From CAUTUX01 sp963532875 (GTDB lineage: Bacteria; Bacillota; Clostridia; Christensenellales; CAG-917), in the NCBI GenBank assembly GCA_963532875.1, contig CAUSLO010000018.1, positions 1 through 21,783 of the forward strand: a DNA stretch of 21,783 bases, in the 5' to 3' direction. The position numbers and the translations under genes were made by a program. How positions within the stretch are numbered: the stretch's first letter is position 1; each line of letters begins with the position of its first letter. The notes beneath the pieces are model-generated. The model saw only the letters and a program-made list of their open reading frames with translations. It ran no database searches and had not been told where the DNA came from. This document shows positions 1 to 8,446 of this stretch, one piece after another.

Positions 1-131
1 CACCTTATTTAAGGTTTAACACCACATTTAGGGGGTTGTCGTCGAAACTTAGGAATGATACCACAAAATTATAGTTTATTTAATTAACTTCTATCATATG
101 CTTTCTTTTGCAACAGATTTGCGTCAAATGG
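1..131. other. Non-coding end of window downstream of licD-like gene
   Basis: No gene is recognised here. On the minus strand, just after the licD-like stop codon, there is a 5-bp hairpin with a 3-base loop (117-129, ATTTG-CGT-CAAAT on the plus strand) without a T-run, so it is a poor terminator. Further down is a perfect TATAAT on the minus strand (plus 68-73) with no convincing -35, and a small palindrome at 2-15 (ACCTT-ATTT-AAGGT). The stretch could be the leader of the next minus-strand gene, but that lies outside the window. Confidence 0.4.
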
Positions 132-956
132 CTAACTATCCTTCTTTTCGTCATCAAATTTATACTCGAAATAACTTTTATCTAAGTCTAAATATAATAT
201 GCTATGTTGCTGTCTATCTTCTTCTTTTGGTAACTTCATGTAATCATTAAAGACAAACCTTAAATATCCATCATAATCTTTTACTGAAGTAAACTTTTCA
301 CCCTCAAACTCATATTCTGATTGTTCTTCGTAATACTTCCTTTCTATAGATCTAATATGCCGTACTTCATCTAACGAGACGTAATCAGATGAATTAACTG
401 AATATTTCTTACAATATTTTTCAAATCTAGCAATTAATTTCCCTATGTCTTTTGTTTTGGAATGTTCGTACAAATACTTTTTAATTCTTGAAGTCTCTAC
501 ATCATCAGATAGATTTCTGGTTTTTATACAACACATAAACCACTTTAAAATAAAATTAAAATCATAAATTTTTCTTGCATTCTTATTTTTTGGTCGTCCA
601 TCAATTGGGAATATATCAACCCAACAACCTGACTTATATTTGCTTTTAATTGTCGACTGTTCTATTTTGGTTGTTCTTGCGTCATCTACTTTTGCAAAAT
701 AAAAAGGGTAGTCTTTAACTCCTGGTTTTCTTAATTTATAGCATTCTGGCAACTCTTTTTCTGCTATACGTAAAAACTCTTCATACTCATCTCTAAACAT
801 AACAATGTCTATATCATCATCCCATGGAATAAATCCTTTATGTCGAACCGCCCCAAGTAATGTGCCATACGCCAAAAAGTACTTTAAATTATGATTATCA
901 CATATTCTTCTTATTTCTATTAGAATCTTCAAAATTATCTCTTGTTCTGCCGTCAT
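132..956 (-). CDS. LicD family phosphotransferase
   Basis: This 274-residue protein belongs to the LicD/FKTN nucleotidyltransferase-fold family. Characterised members transfer phosphocholine or similar groups from a CDP-activated donor to sugars of teichoic acids, lipooligosaccharides or capsules. The N-terminal signature is clear: GTLLGAVRHKG (residues 31-41) followed by the metal-binding WDDDID (45-50). No signal peptide or membrane helix is visible, so it should act on the cytoplasmic side on a lipid-linked glycan. The ATG overlaps the TGA of the upstream flippase gene (ATGA, 4 bases) and has GGAGGAG upstream, so translation is coupled. It is the last gene of the glycan cluster in the window. 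A nucleotidyltransferase/PLP fusion five genes upstream could supply the CDP-linked donor. The family call is firm. The transferred group (choline, ethanolamine or another amino-alcohol phosphate) cannot be read from sequence. Confidence 0.9.
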   Translation of the reverse strand: MTAEQEIILKILIEIRRICDNHNLKYFLAYGTLLGAVRHKGFIPWDDDIDIVMFRDEYEEFLRIAEKELPECYKLRKPGVKDYPFYFAKVDDARTTKIEQSTIKSKYKSGCWVDIFPIDGRPKNKNARKIYDFNFILKWFMCCIKTRNLSDDVETSRIKKYLYEHSKTKDIGKLIARFEKYCKKYSVNSSDYVSLDEVRHIRSIERKYYEEQSEYEFEGEKFTSVKDYDGYLRFVFNDYMKLPKEEDRQQHSILYLDLDKSYFEYKFDDEKKDS

Positions 957-2554
957 TTAGTTTTCTCCTCCAATTGCTTTGACTTTTTTGTGTGGCTAGC
1001 TTTTAATTTCTTAACTATAAATTTAATTATATAGTCAAACTCTTTTATTTTAAGCACGTAAGCCGAAATAAAATATATTATTATTGCAACGGTGATTCCT
1101 ACAAAAAGAGACACTATATAGTTTATGCCAGAATTAAATATCATTTCCTTTGATAATAAAATCCACAAAGACATTGCTAAGGATGCAAAAACTACTTTTA
1201 TCAAATCTTTCAAATTTTTGTTTGTATATAACCCAATACTACGCTTATTATGAATAAATATTTGAAAAATAACAACTGCTATCATTAGACATACCGCACT
1301 CGAAAATGCAATACCTGCTAAACCTAATAACTTATTTAAAAAGTAATTGAAAAACGCATTTATTCCAACCGTTACCAAAGATATAATAGTCGGAATAATA
1401 ACGTGTTTAAATCCATACAGCACTCTTATTTCTAGATCATATATCGCCTGAAAATAAAAACTTAAGCCATATGCGAATAAAATTTGTCCAATTATCTTAG
1501 ACTCTTCTAATGAAACCTTAGGTAGCCTCCCAGAATTGAAAATTAATCTTGCAATTGGTTCTCCGTATAAAATTAGACCTAAGAATGCAGGAATTAAAAA
1601 AAAGTTTATTATTCCAACAGCTTCTGAAACAGAGTCTTGCACTTTTGTCTTTTTATTTGCTGCAATTAGTTTTGTTATGTTTGCAAAGAATACAGCTATA
1701 AATCCTGTTGTAAGGATTTGCAAAATGCCAACACTTATTACATGTCCATAATTCAATAAACTGATTGAGCCAGTGCTGTGTAAAAATGAAGCAAATTGTT
1801 GATCTACAATTGTATTAATTTTCCCCAAACCTGAAGACAACAAAATAGGTAAAGATATTAGTAAAGCTTCTCGTAAATCTGGGTTTTTTTTTGTAATCTG
1901 AACTTTATATGTAAATTTAGTTTTATGAAGTGCTGGTATAAGAAAAATCATTTCAATAATATATGCTCCTAAAATCCCAAACCCTAGTAGCCAATAACCA
2001 GCTTTAGCACTTAAGAACATACACACTATTAGTACAATATTCCCAGGAAAACTTATAAAGTTTGTAAGAATAAATTTATTTTTATATTCTAGATAACTGG
2101 TAAACGTTGAAATACAGACCATAAATATCAGCGATGGTGCTGCAATTCTTAAAATTAAAGTAGCAATTTCTCTTACTCTTTCTGCTGATTTTGGAGCAAA
2201 TGCATAAACCACATATTTGGCTAAACCACTTAATAATGCTGAAGTTACGATTGCAATAATCAAAAATACTGTAAGAATACTATTAGAAAACTCCCTTGCT
2301 CTTTTTTTATCTGTTTCTGCCAGGCGAGTATAAATAACTATATATGTTGAACTTATAGCTGTTGCAACAAAGGCAAAAACAGTTATCGGAATTCTCGCCG
2401 CTATAATATATCCATCACTCGCAGGATCGTTTGGGGTATATACTCTAGATAAAACAAACTCTCTCAAGAAACCAACCAACTTTGCTATAATAGCAACTAT
2501 CGTCACAAAGAAGACCATTTTTCTTATATTTGCTTGTTTTTCTTGATTCTCCAT
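953..2554 (-). CDS. MurJ/MVIN-type lipid-linked oligosaccharide flippase
   Basis: This 533-residue polytopic membrane protein is of the MOP superfamily, MurJ (MviN) branch. It starts with the typical region around residues 24-37 (AKLVGFLREFVLSR) and has about 13-14 hydrophobic segments, with the recognisable YGEPIARLIFNSGRL around the start of the C-lobe. MurJ proteins flip lipid II; MurJ-like paralogues in polysaccharide loci flip other undecaprenyl-linked glycans. The location between glycan genes favours a role in exporting this cluster's product rather than being the housekeeping lipid II flippase, although that remains possible. The C-terminus is a basic tail rich in Lys. The ATG abuts the TAA of the upstream gene (TAAATG) and lacks a clear Shine-Dalgarno, which points to coupled translation. 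It overlaps the LicD gene by 4 bases. Confidence 0.88.
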   Translation of the reverse strand: MENQEKQANIRKMVFFVTIVAIIAKLVGFLREFVLSRVYTPNDPASDGYIIAARIPITVFAFVATAISSTYIVIYTRLAETDKKRAREFSNSILTVFLIIAIVTSALLSGLAKYVVYAFAPKSAERVREIATLILRIAAPSLIFMVCISTFTSYLEYKNKFILTNFISFPGNIVLIVCMFLSAKAGYWLLGFGILGAYIIEMIFLIPALHKTKFTYKVQITKKNPDLREALLISLPILLSSGLGKINTIVDQQFASFLHSTGSISLLNYGHVISVGILQILTTGFIAVFFANITKLIAANKKTKVQDSVSEAVGIINFFLIPAFLGLILYGEPIARLIFNSGRLPKVSLEESKIIGQILFAYGLSFYFQAIYDLEIRVLYGFKHVIIPTIISLVTVGINAFFNYFLNKLLGLAGIAFSSAVCLMIAVVIFQIFIHNKRSIGLYTNKNLKDLIKVVFASLAMSLWILLSKEMIFNSGINYIVSLFVGITVAIIIYFISAYVLKIKEFDYIIKFIVKKLKASHTKKSKQLEEKTK

Positions 2555-4327
2555 TTATACTTTTATTATATTGCTGTGTCTAATCTTCAATTTTGATAAT
2601 AAAAATTGCACTCTTTCGTCGTTCATCTTAATCTTTTTGACTAGATTTTTATATTCAAGGGGATCTTTTTCTAAATCAAAGACCTTTACTATATTCTTTT
2701 CTGTTATTTCATCATTAATATTAACTATAACTTTGATAAACATTTTTTCATTAAAACATCCATAGTGGATTGGTCGTCTGCTTAAATCAGGACACCCTCC
2801 ACCCAAATACTCAAATATCACGCAGTCCTTTCCTTCATGCTCTTTTACTATTGAATTTCCAATAAACTCTTTTGGTTTATCTATATTTGCTATATCGCAT
2901 AAAGTTGCTGGAACATCATAAGTAGATTGATATGTGTCGCAAATTGCATTTTTATATTCTTTATCCACTATTATGCATGGCACGTGATAGTTTTCTAAAT
3001 ACATAGCGTTCCCATAGTCTTCTCTAATTGGATACAAATTATATGGATACCCATGGTCTGCTGTAATAAGTACTGTTGTGTTATCAAGTAAATTCCTCTT
3101 TTCAAGTTCTTTGAAAAAGTTTTCAATTTGTTTGTCAACGTACAGCAATGAAAGGTCTGTAACAACATTACCTTTGTAGTTTTTATGTAATGTTTTCAAA
3201 TAATTTAAAATATCTTGTGCTTCGTTTCTTAAAACTTCTTCATCCTCGCTATCATACGTGAAAAATGCACTTGGGTTATGAAAGTCGTCAAAATGCAAAT
3301 ATGCAAACGTCTTTTTATCATTGTTTTTATCAAGCCACTCAATTAAGTGTTTGTAATGCAAAACAAAACTTGGTGCATTTTTAATTGATCCATAGTCTCG
3401 AGTAAACCATTTTTTAAATTCAAACCTATGTTTTGCTTCATAGTTCAAGTAGATTGTTTTTAGGAAATCCCTAAACGTTTTTTTTGATGGGCTCTTCAAA
3501 AATGTATTTAACGCCTCATTTATGATTCTAAAATTGTACTTATTATTTCTTTCATTTAGTCTTTTCTGCTTTATATATATCTTTTTATATACATCTTTGA
3601 AAATTTCAACGAATTTGTCTTTTGATTCTTCTTTCTTTATTTTATTGTTTAACTCTATATTTGGTAGGTTATAAAAATTGCATCCATTATTTGCCAATAA
3701 ATTATTTATATATCTTTTTTTATTTGCTACAAATAAATCATTTTCTTTTGTCCACAAATCGTATAATTGATTAAAATCATATCCTATTACTGCATCATTA
3801 ATTAAGTCTGTTTCTTCCGAATTGTTCTTTATTTTACTGATCATCGAAATCTGATTTTTGAAAAATCCTTCAAGCAAATCAATAATATAAACATAATCGA
3901 CTTCGTTTAATTCTCCCCTCGAGTGCAAGTTTGAATAATAATCAAGTCTATAACTTTTTATTGCTCTAGAATCTGGTGTCCCATGATAAAAAGTGTCGTC
4001 TACACCTCTCATCCATATATCTGTATGCATGTGTGGGGTGTTGCTAGAATTATAAACTTTATAGCCATTCTTTTTAAATACTTCAAAAATATTTACTGGG
4101 GAGTCATTGAACCCTCTTAAGTATCCGCCATAATCTAATGTGTGTTGACCTGCCATCAGTCCGCCAACTGCTGCTTCTGTATAGGGTGCTTCCGAATACA
4201 TCTTTGTAGCAAAAAAATTATCTTTGGCCAATTTGTTTAAGAATGGGGCTTTAAGATCTTTATATGTTCCACACATACATTCATAACTCAATGAATCAAC
4301 AACTAAAACTATTATATTTTTATCCAC
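2555..4327 (-). CDS. Soluble alkaline phosphatase/sulfatase-superfamily enzyme (Thr nucleophile)
   Basis: This 590-residue protein has the alkaline phosphatase superfamily fold. The metal-binding elements are visible: VVDSL with Asp11, a nucleophile loop PYTEAAVGG with Thr50, ADHGYP toward the C-terminus (Asp and His ligands), and a later YHVP His. Thr at the nucleophile position is seen in LtaS- and EptA-type phosphoglycerol/phosphoethanolamine transferases, whereas sulfatases use Cys/Ser converted to formylglycine. Unlike LtaS and EptA it has no N-terminal membrane helices and no signal peptide, so it appears cytoplasmic. An inserted, Lys/Asn-rich helical stretch of roughly 200 residues separates the two halves. 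The start is GTG at 4325-4327, preceded by GGAGAG. A 184-base gap separates it from the glycosyltransferase gene upstream, so it may head its own transcript with the flippase and LicD genes. It could be a phosphotransferase, phosphodiesterase or sulfatase acting on a glycan intermediate; the substrate is unknown. Confidence 0.75.
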   Translation of the reverse strand: MDKNIIVLVVDSLSYECMCGTYKDLKAPFLNKLAKDNFFATKMYSEAPYTEAAVGGLMAGQHTLDYGGYLRGFNDSPVNIFEVFKKNGYKVYNSSNTPHMHTDIWMRGVDDTFYHGTPDSRAIKSYRLDYYSNLHSRGELNEVDYVYIIDLLEGFFKNQISMISKIKNNSEETDLINDAVIGYDFNQLYDLWTKENDLFVANKKRYINNLLANNGCNFYNLPNIELNNKIKKEESKDKFVEIFKDVYKKIYIKQKRLNERNNKYNFRIINEALNTFLKSPSKKTFRDFLKTIYLNYEAKHRFEFKKWFTRDYGSIKNAPSFVLHYKHLIEWLDKNNDKKTFAYLHFDDFHNPSAFFTYDSEDEEVLRNEAQDILNYLKTLHKNYKGNVVTDLSLLYVDKQIENFFKELEKRNLLDNTTVLITADHGYPYNLYPIREDYGNAMYLENYHVPCIIVDKEYKNAICDTYQSTYDVPATLCDIANIDKPKEFIGNSIVKEHEGKDCVIFEYLGGGCPDLSRRPIHYGCFNEKMFIKVIVNINDEITEKNIVKVFDLEKDPLEYKNLVKKIKMNDERVQFLLSKLKIRHSNIIKV

Positions 4328-4511
4328 TTTCTCTCCAATGTCCCTATGAACAATTTCTAACTCGTTTGTTTTTTCAGTATAAGCGTTGTGACAAAAAACT
4401 TATCTAAATTATTTGTTCGGTTTTTCATCCCATAACGATATGTACTTATTTATGTACATTATACTCTAAACAAACATCACTAACGAAATTTAACATAGAA
4501 ATTATCCTTTT
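4328..4511 (-). promoter_or_regulatory. 184-base gap with candidate promoter and paired TATGTAC repeats
   Basis: This is the only sizeable gap inside the glycan cluster. A perfect TATAAT lies on the minus strand at 4463-4458, but no good -35 was found. Immediately downstream on the minus strand are two direct TATGTAC copies (plus strand 4439-4445 and 4451-4457), which also form a 6-bp inverted repeat (ATGTAC at 4440-4445 with GTACAT at 4454-4459). The repeat therefore begins at the end of the -10 box and covers the likely start site. This arrangement resembles an operator or a hairpin at the mRNA 5' end. No T-run terminator for the upstream genes was seen. Confidence 0.35.
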
Positions 4512-5555
4512 TCATCGTTTAATAGCTCGCTTTTTATATTTATAGACACTGCAAAAATCTATAAATCCAAAAAACGTCCCAACTCCATAAGATAAGTGCA
4601 ATATAATAAACATAAACGGTAGAACCAAAATACCTAGAGGTTGTTTATATTCTATTGAACTTTTTATTGCAAAAATGACACATACAGAGGCATACAAACC
4701 AATTAAAACAATAAATGGATAAATCATTGGCTGATATTTTTTAAATCCCAATCCTACCCCAAACAAAATTGATGATACTATTATCGCTAATAAAAATAAG
4801 TATGGGATAAAATGATATAAAGAAAACATTTTGATACTTTTACCAATTGATGTTACAGCAATTGAATGTCCTGTAGCGTACTTTTGTTTACACATTTTGC
4901 TTAAAGTATTTCTCGCAAAATATTCTGAATTTATAGTATGAGACATAAGTATTTTATATCCGATTTTTCTAATTCTATAATGCATGTCTGTATCTTCACT
5001 TCTCAATAGACCTTCATCAAATAGTCCCACTTTATTGAAGACATCTCTTCTGTAACATGCTTGTGCGACTGTTTTAACGTACTCTTTTTTATCACTTCTC
5101 CTATACTTTGCTGGACTGCTACCAAACATAGAATTTTCTGCCATTAAAAGAATTTTTTCTTTTAAACCATTCCCCTTAATAGTTTTAATTATTCTTCCAC
5201 CACAAACATACTCTCCACTTTCAAGCACTTTAACGTTTTCACTGACAAAATTTGATGGAATTCTAGAATGAGCATCCACTCTTATTATTGCATCGCCAAT
5301 TGAATTTTTAATAACAACATTCCATCCTGCCGCTTGTGTTACTTTATGATTATCAAGCACTTTTATATCATAAAAATTATCTATATTATTTTCTCTAAAT
5401 TCTATTAATTTATTTTTAGTGTCGTCGTCAGATATCCCATCTGCAAAAACAACTTCTATATCATTTTTACAATAATCTTGAGCCAATATATCTTCTAGCA
5501 ACTCATCAATCATTTTTGACTCATTTAAGGTTATAACACCAATCGTTACTAACAC
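4512..5555 (-). CDS. GT2 family glycosyltransferase, ExoA-like, with C-terminal membrane helices
   Basis: This 347-residue protein has a GT-A family 2 catalytic domain (about residues 1-230). It shows an N-terminal beta-strand TIGVITLNES, FADGISDDDT (38-46), the metal-binding DAH motif (94-96, in place of DXD) and a catalytic EDTD (187-190) within a segment like that of succinoglycan ExoA enzymes. Three hydrophobic segments follow (about 237-340), which anchor it to the membrane. It should add a sugar to an undecaprenyl-linked intermediate on the cytoplasmic face. The donor is not predictable. It starts at GTG (5553-5555), with AGGAG 9 bases upstream, and shares one base with the TAG stop of the preceding phosphoglycosyl transferase gene, so the two are probably co-translated. 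Confidence 0.85.
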   Translation of the reverse strand: MLVTIGVITLNESKMIDELLEDILAQDYCKNDIEVVFADGISDDDTKNKLIEFRENNIDNFYDIKVLDNHKVTQAAGWNVVIKNSIGDAIIRVDAHSRIPSNFVSENVKVLESGEYVCGGRIIKTIKGNGLKEKILLMAENSMFGSSPAKYRRSDKKEYVKTVAQACYRRDVFNKVGLFDEGLLRSEDTDMHYRIRKIGYKILMSHTINSEYFARNTLSKMCKQKYATGHSIAVTSIGKSIKMFSLYHFIPYLFLLAIIVSSILFGVGLGFKKYQPMIYPFIVLIGLYASVCVIFAIKSSIEYKQPLGILVLPFMFIILHLSYGVGTFFGFIDFCSVYKYKKRAIKR

Positions 5556-6226
5556 TATTTTTTTCTCCTATGAAAAATAGTCTTGAATATTATTCCAATA
5601 TTGTAAAACAAGCCCATCTTTTTTATATATTCAAGGTTTGACGCTATTTTATCTGGCATTATTTTATTAATATATGTGTATTCTGGGTCTTCACTTTCTC
5701 CTAATATTTCACTTTCGTCATAGTATTTTAATGACGCCAATTCAGTTATGCCTGGTCTTATTTTTAATATGCATTTCTGCAAATCATCATACAAATCAAC
5801 ATATTTTTTTACTTCTGGACGAGGCCCAACAAAACTCATTTCGCCCCTTAAAACATTAAATAACTGTGGGAGTTCGTCTATTTTTAATTTTCTAAGTTTT
5901 TGACCTGTTCTTGTAATTCTATCATCTTCTCCAATAGTTATTTGTGAACTCCCAACTTCTTGATTTACTTTCATCGTCCTATATTTAAAAATTTTAAAAA
6001 TTTTACCTTTCTTCCCCACTCTCGCTTGTTTAAAGAGAATTGGCTTTCCGTCTTTAACTCTTATAACTAATGCAGTTATTGCAAATAACGGTAAAAAGAA
6101 TAGGATGCCAAAGAAACTAGCACATATATCAAAGCATCTAATTAAAAAAAGAGAAAACCGTTTCTTTTTTAAAATTCGATTTATCTCCTCTATAGTGATT
6201 TGAGTATTGTCATGAGAAGTTGGCAT
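5555..6226 (-). CDS. Initiating phosphoglycosyl transferase (PglC/WcfS-like)
   Basis: This 223-residue protein is a monotopic phosphoglycosyl transferase of the bacterial sugar transferase family. It moves a sugar-1-phosphate from a UDP-sugar onto undecaprenyl phosphate, the committed first membrane step of glycan assembly. One hydrophobic re-entrant helix is visible (about 27-55, with the helix-breaking Pro46). The family motifs ARVG (68-71), FKYRTM (80-85) and the catalytic Asp-Glu dyad KIDELPQ (Asp117-Glu118) follow, then GPRPE. The length matches minimal PglC-type enzymes rather than WbaP or WcaJ, which carry extra N-terminal helices. It overlaps the upstream aminotransferase gene by 17 bases. 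That pairing, as in PglE/PglC or WcfR/WcfS systems, suggests that the sugar it loads is the amino-deoxysugar made by the preceding genes; this is inference. Confidence 0.92.
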   Translation of the reverse strand: MPTSHDNTQITIEEINRILKKKRFSLFLIRCFDICASFFGILFFLPLFAITALVIRVKDGKPILFKQARVGKKGKIFKIFKYRTMKVNQEVGSSQITIGEDDRITRTGQKLRKLKIDELPQLFNVLRGEMSFVGPRPEVKKYVDLYDDLQKCILKIRPGITELASLKYYDESEILGESEDPEYTYINKIMPDKIASNLEYIKKMGLFYNIGIIFKTIFHRRKK

Positions 6227-7412
6227 ATACTTCCTTTATCTGTTGAATGATATAAATAACTTCTTCATCTGTTAATAAAGTATGTAATGGCAGTGTAACC
6301 ATATTCTTATATCTATTATATGCAACTGGAAAATTCTCTATCTTGAAACCTTCGTTTTTATATGCGGTTAGCATCGGTAACGGCTTATAGTGTACATTAA
6401 GTGGAACTCCCTTTTGCGATAATTGAACAATAAACTCATTTCTCTTTGATTCATCAAATTTCTTAAAATTTACCAAGCATAGATGATACGACCCGCAACT
6501 GTCCCCATTTTCTTGTTGAATAAATTCAACATCTTGACTACTTAATTCTTGCACATATTTATTAAAGATCTCTGCCCTTCTCTTTAGCATAGCATCGTAA
6601 CGTTTAAGTTGAACTAGTCCAATACTTGCCACGATATCTGTCATATTACATTTATATCCTAACGTTAAAATATCATATTCCCACGCATTGTTTTTACTCT
6701 TTTCAAGTGCGTCTTTATTTTGCCCATGTAATGATAAATTCATTAATTGTCTATAAATATCTTCATTATTTATTGACTTGATGTCTTTCCAAACAACTGC
6801 ACCACCTTCCGCCGTTGTTAAATTTTTAACAGCATGGAAAGAAAATACCGTAAAATCAGCAATAGCACCACTCATGATACCGTTTTGATGTGCTCCATAT
6901 GAGTGTGCTGCGTCGGCAATAACTAACATTCTTCCTAACGCTTTTTGAATTTCGCTATTTGGTTCAAATATTTTTTTGTGTTTTTTTGCAACATCAATAA
7001 TCTTTTTATAATTTGCAATAACCCCTGCAATATCTACTCCTATAATCGCTTTTGTTTTATTTGTAATCAATTTTTCAAGTTTATCGTAATCCATCTCCAA
7101 AGAGTTCTTTTGGATATCACACAAAACTATTTTTGCACCAACATGTTTTATTACACTTGCTGATGCAGTATAGGTATAAGCGGAAGTTATTACCTCATCA
7201 CCCTCCCCAATATTAGCTAATCGCAATACGAGTTCTAATCCTGCTGTCGCTGAATTTAAACAAACCGCTTTTGATACTCTACAATATTTTGCAATTTCAT
7301 TTTCAAATTTTTTTGTTTTTGGACCTGTTGTAATCCACCCTGACCTTAACGTGTCAGTAACTTCATCAATTTCCGCTTGGGAAATATCTGGAGGTGAAAA
7401 TTTAATATTCAT
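6210..7412 (-). CDS. DegT/DnrJ/EryC1-family nucleotide-sugar aminotransferase
   Basis: This 400-residue protein is a PLP-dependent sugar aminotransferase (fold type I, DegT/DnrJ/EryC1/StrS). It converts a 4-keto-6-deoxy nucleotide sugar to a 4-amino sugar, using glutamate in known members. The family N-terminal pattern SGWITTGP (24-31) is present, with the PLP-contacting Asp167 (IADAAHSYGA) and the Schiff-base Lys196 in FSFHAVKNLTTAEGG. An insertion at about 143-160, rich in Lys, precedes IADAAH. From memory it resembles the AATGal-forming WcfR-like group, which I could not verify by comparison. It immediately follows the 4,6-dehydratase gene (TAATG, one shared base, good AGGAG site), so the substrate is probably UDP-4-keto-6-deoxy-HexNAc. 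Product stereochemistry (PseC-, PglE- or WcfR-like) is unresolved. Confidence 0.9.
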   Translation of the reverse strand: MNIKFSPPDISQAEIDEVTDTLRSGWITTGPKTKKFENEIAKYCRVSKAVCLNSATAGLELVLRLANIGEGDEVITSAYTYTASASVIKHVGAKIVLCDIQKNSLEMDYDKLEKLITNKTKAIIGVDIAGVIANYKKIIDVAKKHKKIFEPNSEIQKALGRMLVIADAAHSYGAHQNGIMSGAIADFTVFSFHAVKNLTTAEGGAVVWKDIKSINNEDIYRQLMNLSLHGQNKDALEKSKNNAWEYDILTLGYKCNMTDIVASIGLVQLKRYDAMLKRRAEIFNKYVQELSSQDVEFIQQENGDSCGSYHLCLVNFKKFDESKRNEFIVQLSQKGVPLNVHYKPLPMLTAYKNEGFKIENFPVAYNRYKNMVTLPLHTLLTDEEVIYIIQQIKEVYANFS

Positions 7413-8422
7413 TATTTCTCCTTATAGTTTTCTAACCTATCTTGAATGTACTTTAATTTTAGTAATTTATTTTTAACTTCTTCTTTAGTTAATAAAGGTT
7501 CATTCTCCTCTGATAATTTGCTCTTATTCTGCTTTGATAAATCTTCCATAGGGACACAATAAAATCCTTTTTCAAGTTTGGCTCGGCTTAATTCTTCAAC
7601 TGTTAGTAAATGCTCGTCTTGTTTTTCTCCGAATCTTGCTCCAACTATAACTTTGTTAACTTTTTTATTTGGATAAAGATCAATTATCGCATCTGCAAGA
7701 ACTCCAATTGTACACTTCTGTGCTTGCTGTACAAAAATATCACCATTCTTACAATGCTCAAATGCATACAAAACTAAATTGACAGCCTCATCTAAACTCA
7801 TAATATATCGTGTCATATTAGGATCTGTAATTGTAATGTCTTCATTGTTTTCAATTTGATCCATAAACATTGGAATTACGCTACCACGGCTACACATAAC
7901 ATTCCCATACCTAGTACAGCAAACTTTTGTTATACTTGAATCTAAATTTCTTGCTCTTGCTGTTACCACTTTTTCCATCATCAATTTAGATATTCCCATA
8001 GCATTAATAGGGTAAACTGCCTTATCTGTTGATAAGAAGATAACTCTCTTGACGCCATGCTTTATTACCGATTCTAAAACGTTATTGGCTCCAATTATGT
8101 TTGTTTTAACTGCTTCCATAGGATAAATTTCACAAACTGGAACATGTTTATATGCAGCAGCATGAAAAACAAAATCTACACCTCGCATAGCGTAGTCTAA
8201 AGTTTGTACATCTTTAACATCACCTAAATAATATTTAATTTTGTGATAGGTATCTGGATGCGTGCTTTTATAATGTAAATTCATATTATGTTGCTTTGTC
8301 TCATCACGAGAAAAAATCCTAATTTCTCTTATTGAGGTATCTAAAAACCGATCCAGCACTGCCTTACCAAAACTTCCAGTTCCACCTGTTATCAAAAGAA
8401 CTTTATCTTTAAAAAAATCCAT
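7412..8422 (-). CDS. UDP-GlcNAc 4,6-dehydratase, FnlA/CapE/WbjB-like
   Basis: This 336-residue extended short-chain dehydrogenase/reductase has the NAD(P)-binding GGTGSFG motif (13-19), STDKAVYPINAMG (131-143), and Met142-x-x-x-Lys146 in place of the usual Tyr-x-x-x-Lys. The Met variant is the mark of the CapE/FnlA/WbjB group, which dehydrates UDP-GlcNAc and inverts C5 to give an L-configured 4-keto-6-deoxy sugar. NMTRYIMSLDEAVNLV and a C-terminal tail with LLTVEELSRAKLEKGFYCVP also fit that group. The length is typical (about 335-345). In L-FucNAc pathways this enzyme is followed by reductase and epimerase genes (FnlB/FnlC or CapF/CapG); neither is here, and an aminotransferase follows instead. 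It starts at ATG with GAGGTG upstream, 24 bases after the fusion gene stop. Confidence 0.88.
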   Translation of the reverse strand: MDFFKDKVLLITGGTGSFGKAVLDRFLDTSIREIRIFSRDETKQHNMNLHYKSTHPDTYHKIKYYLGDVKDVQTLDYAMRGVDFVFHAAAYKHVPVCEIYPMEAVKTNIIGANNVLESVIKHGVKRVIFLSTDKAVYPINAMGISKLMMEKVVTARARNLDSSITKVCCTRYGNVMCSRGSVIPMFMDQIENNEDITITDPNMTRYIMSLDEAVNLVLYAFEHCKNGDIFVQQAQKCTIGVLADAIIDLYPNKKVNKVIVGARFGEKQDEHLLTVEELSRAKLEKGFYCVPMEDLSKQNKSKLSEENEPLLTKEEVKNKLLKLKYIQDRLENYKEK

Positions 8423-8446
8423 TCATACACCTCTTATTAAGTAGAA

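Noticed and set aside
2..15. Palindrome ACCTT-ATTT-AAGGT at the window edge
   Set aside because: The stem is 5 bp, AT-rich and without a T-run, and the context is cut off, so it cannot be called a terminator or operator.
117..129. Hairpin just after the LicD stop as a terminator
   Set aside because: The 5-bp stem is not followed by a T-tract on the minus strand.
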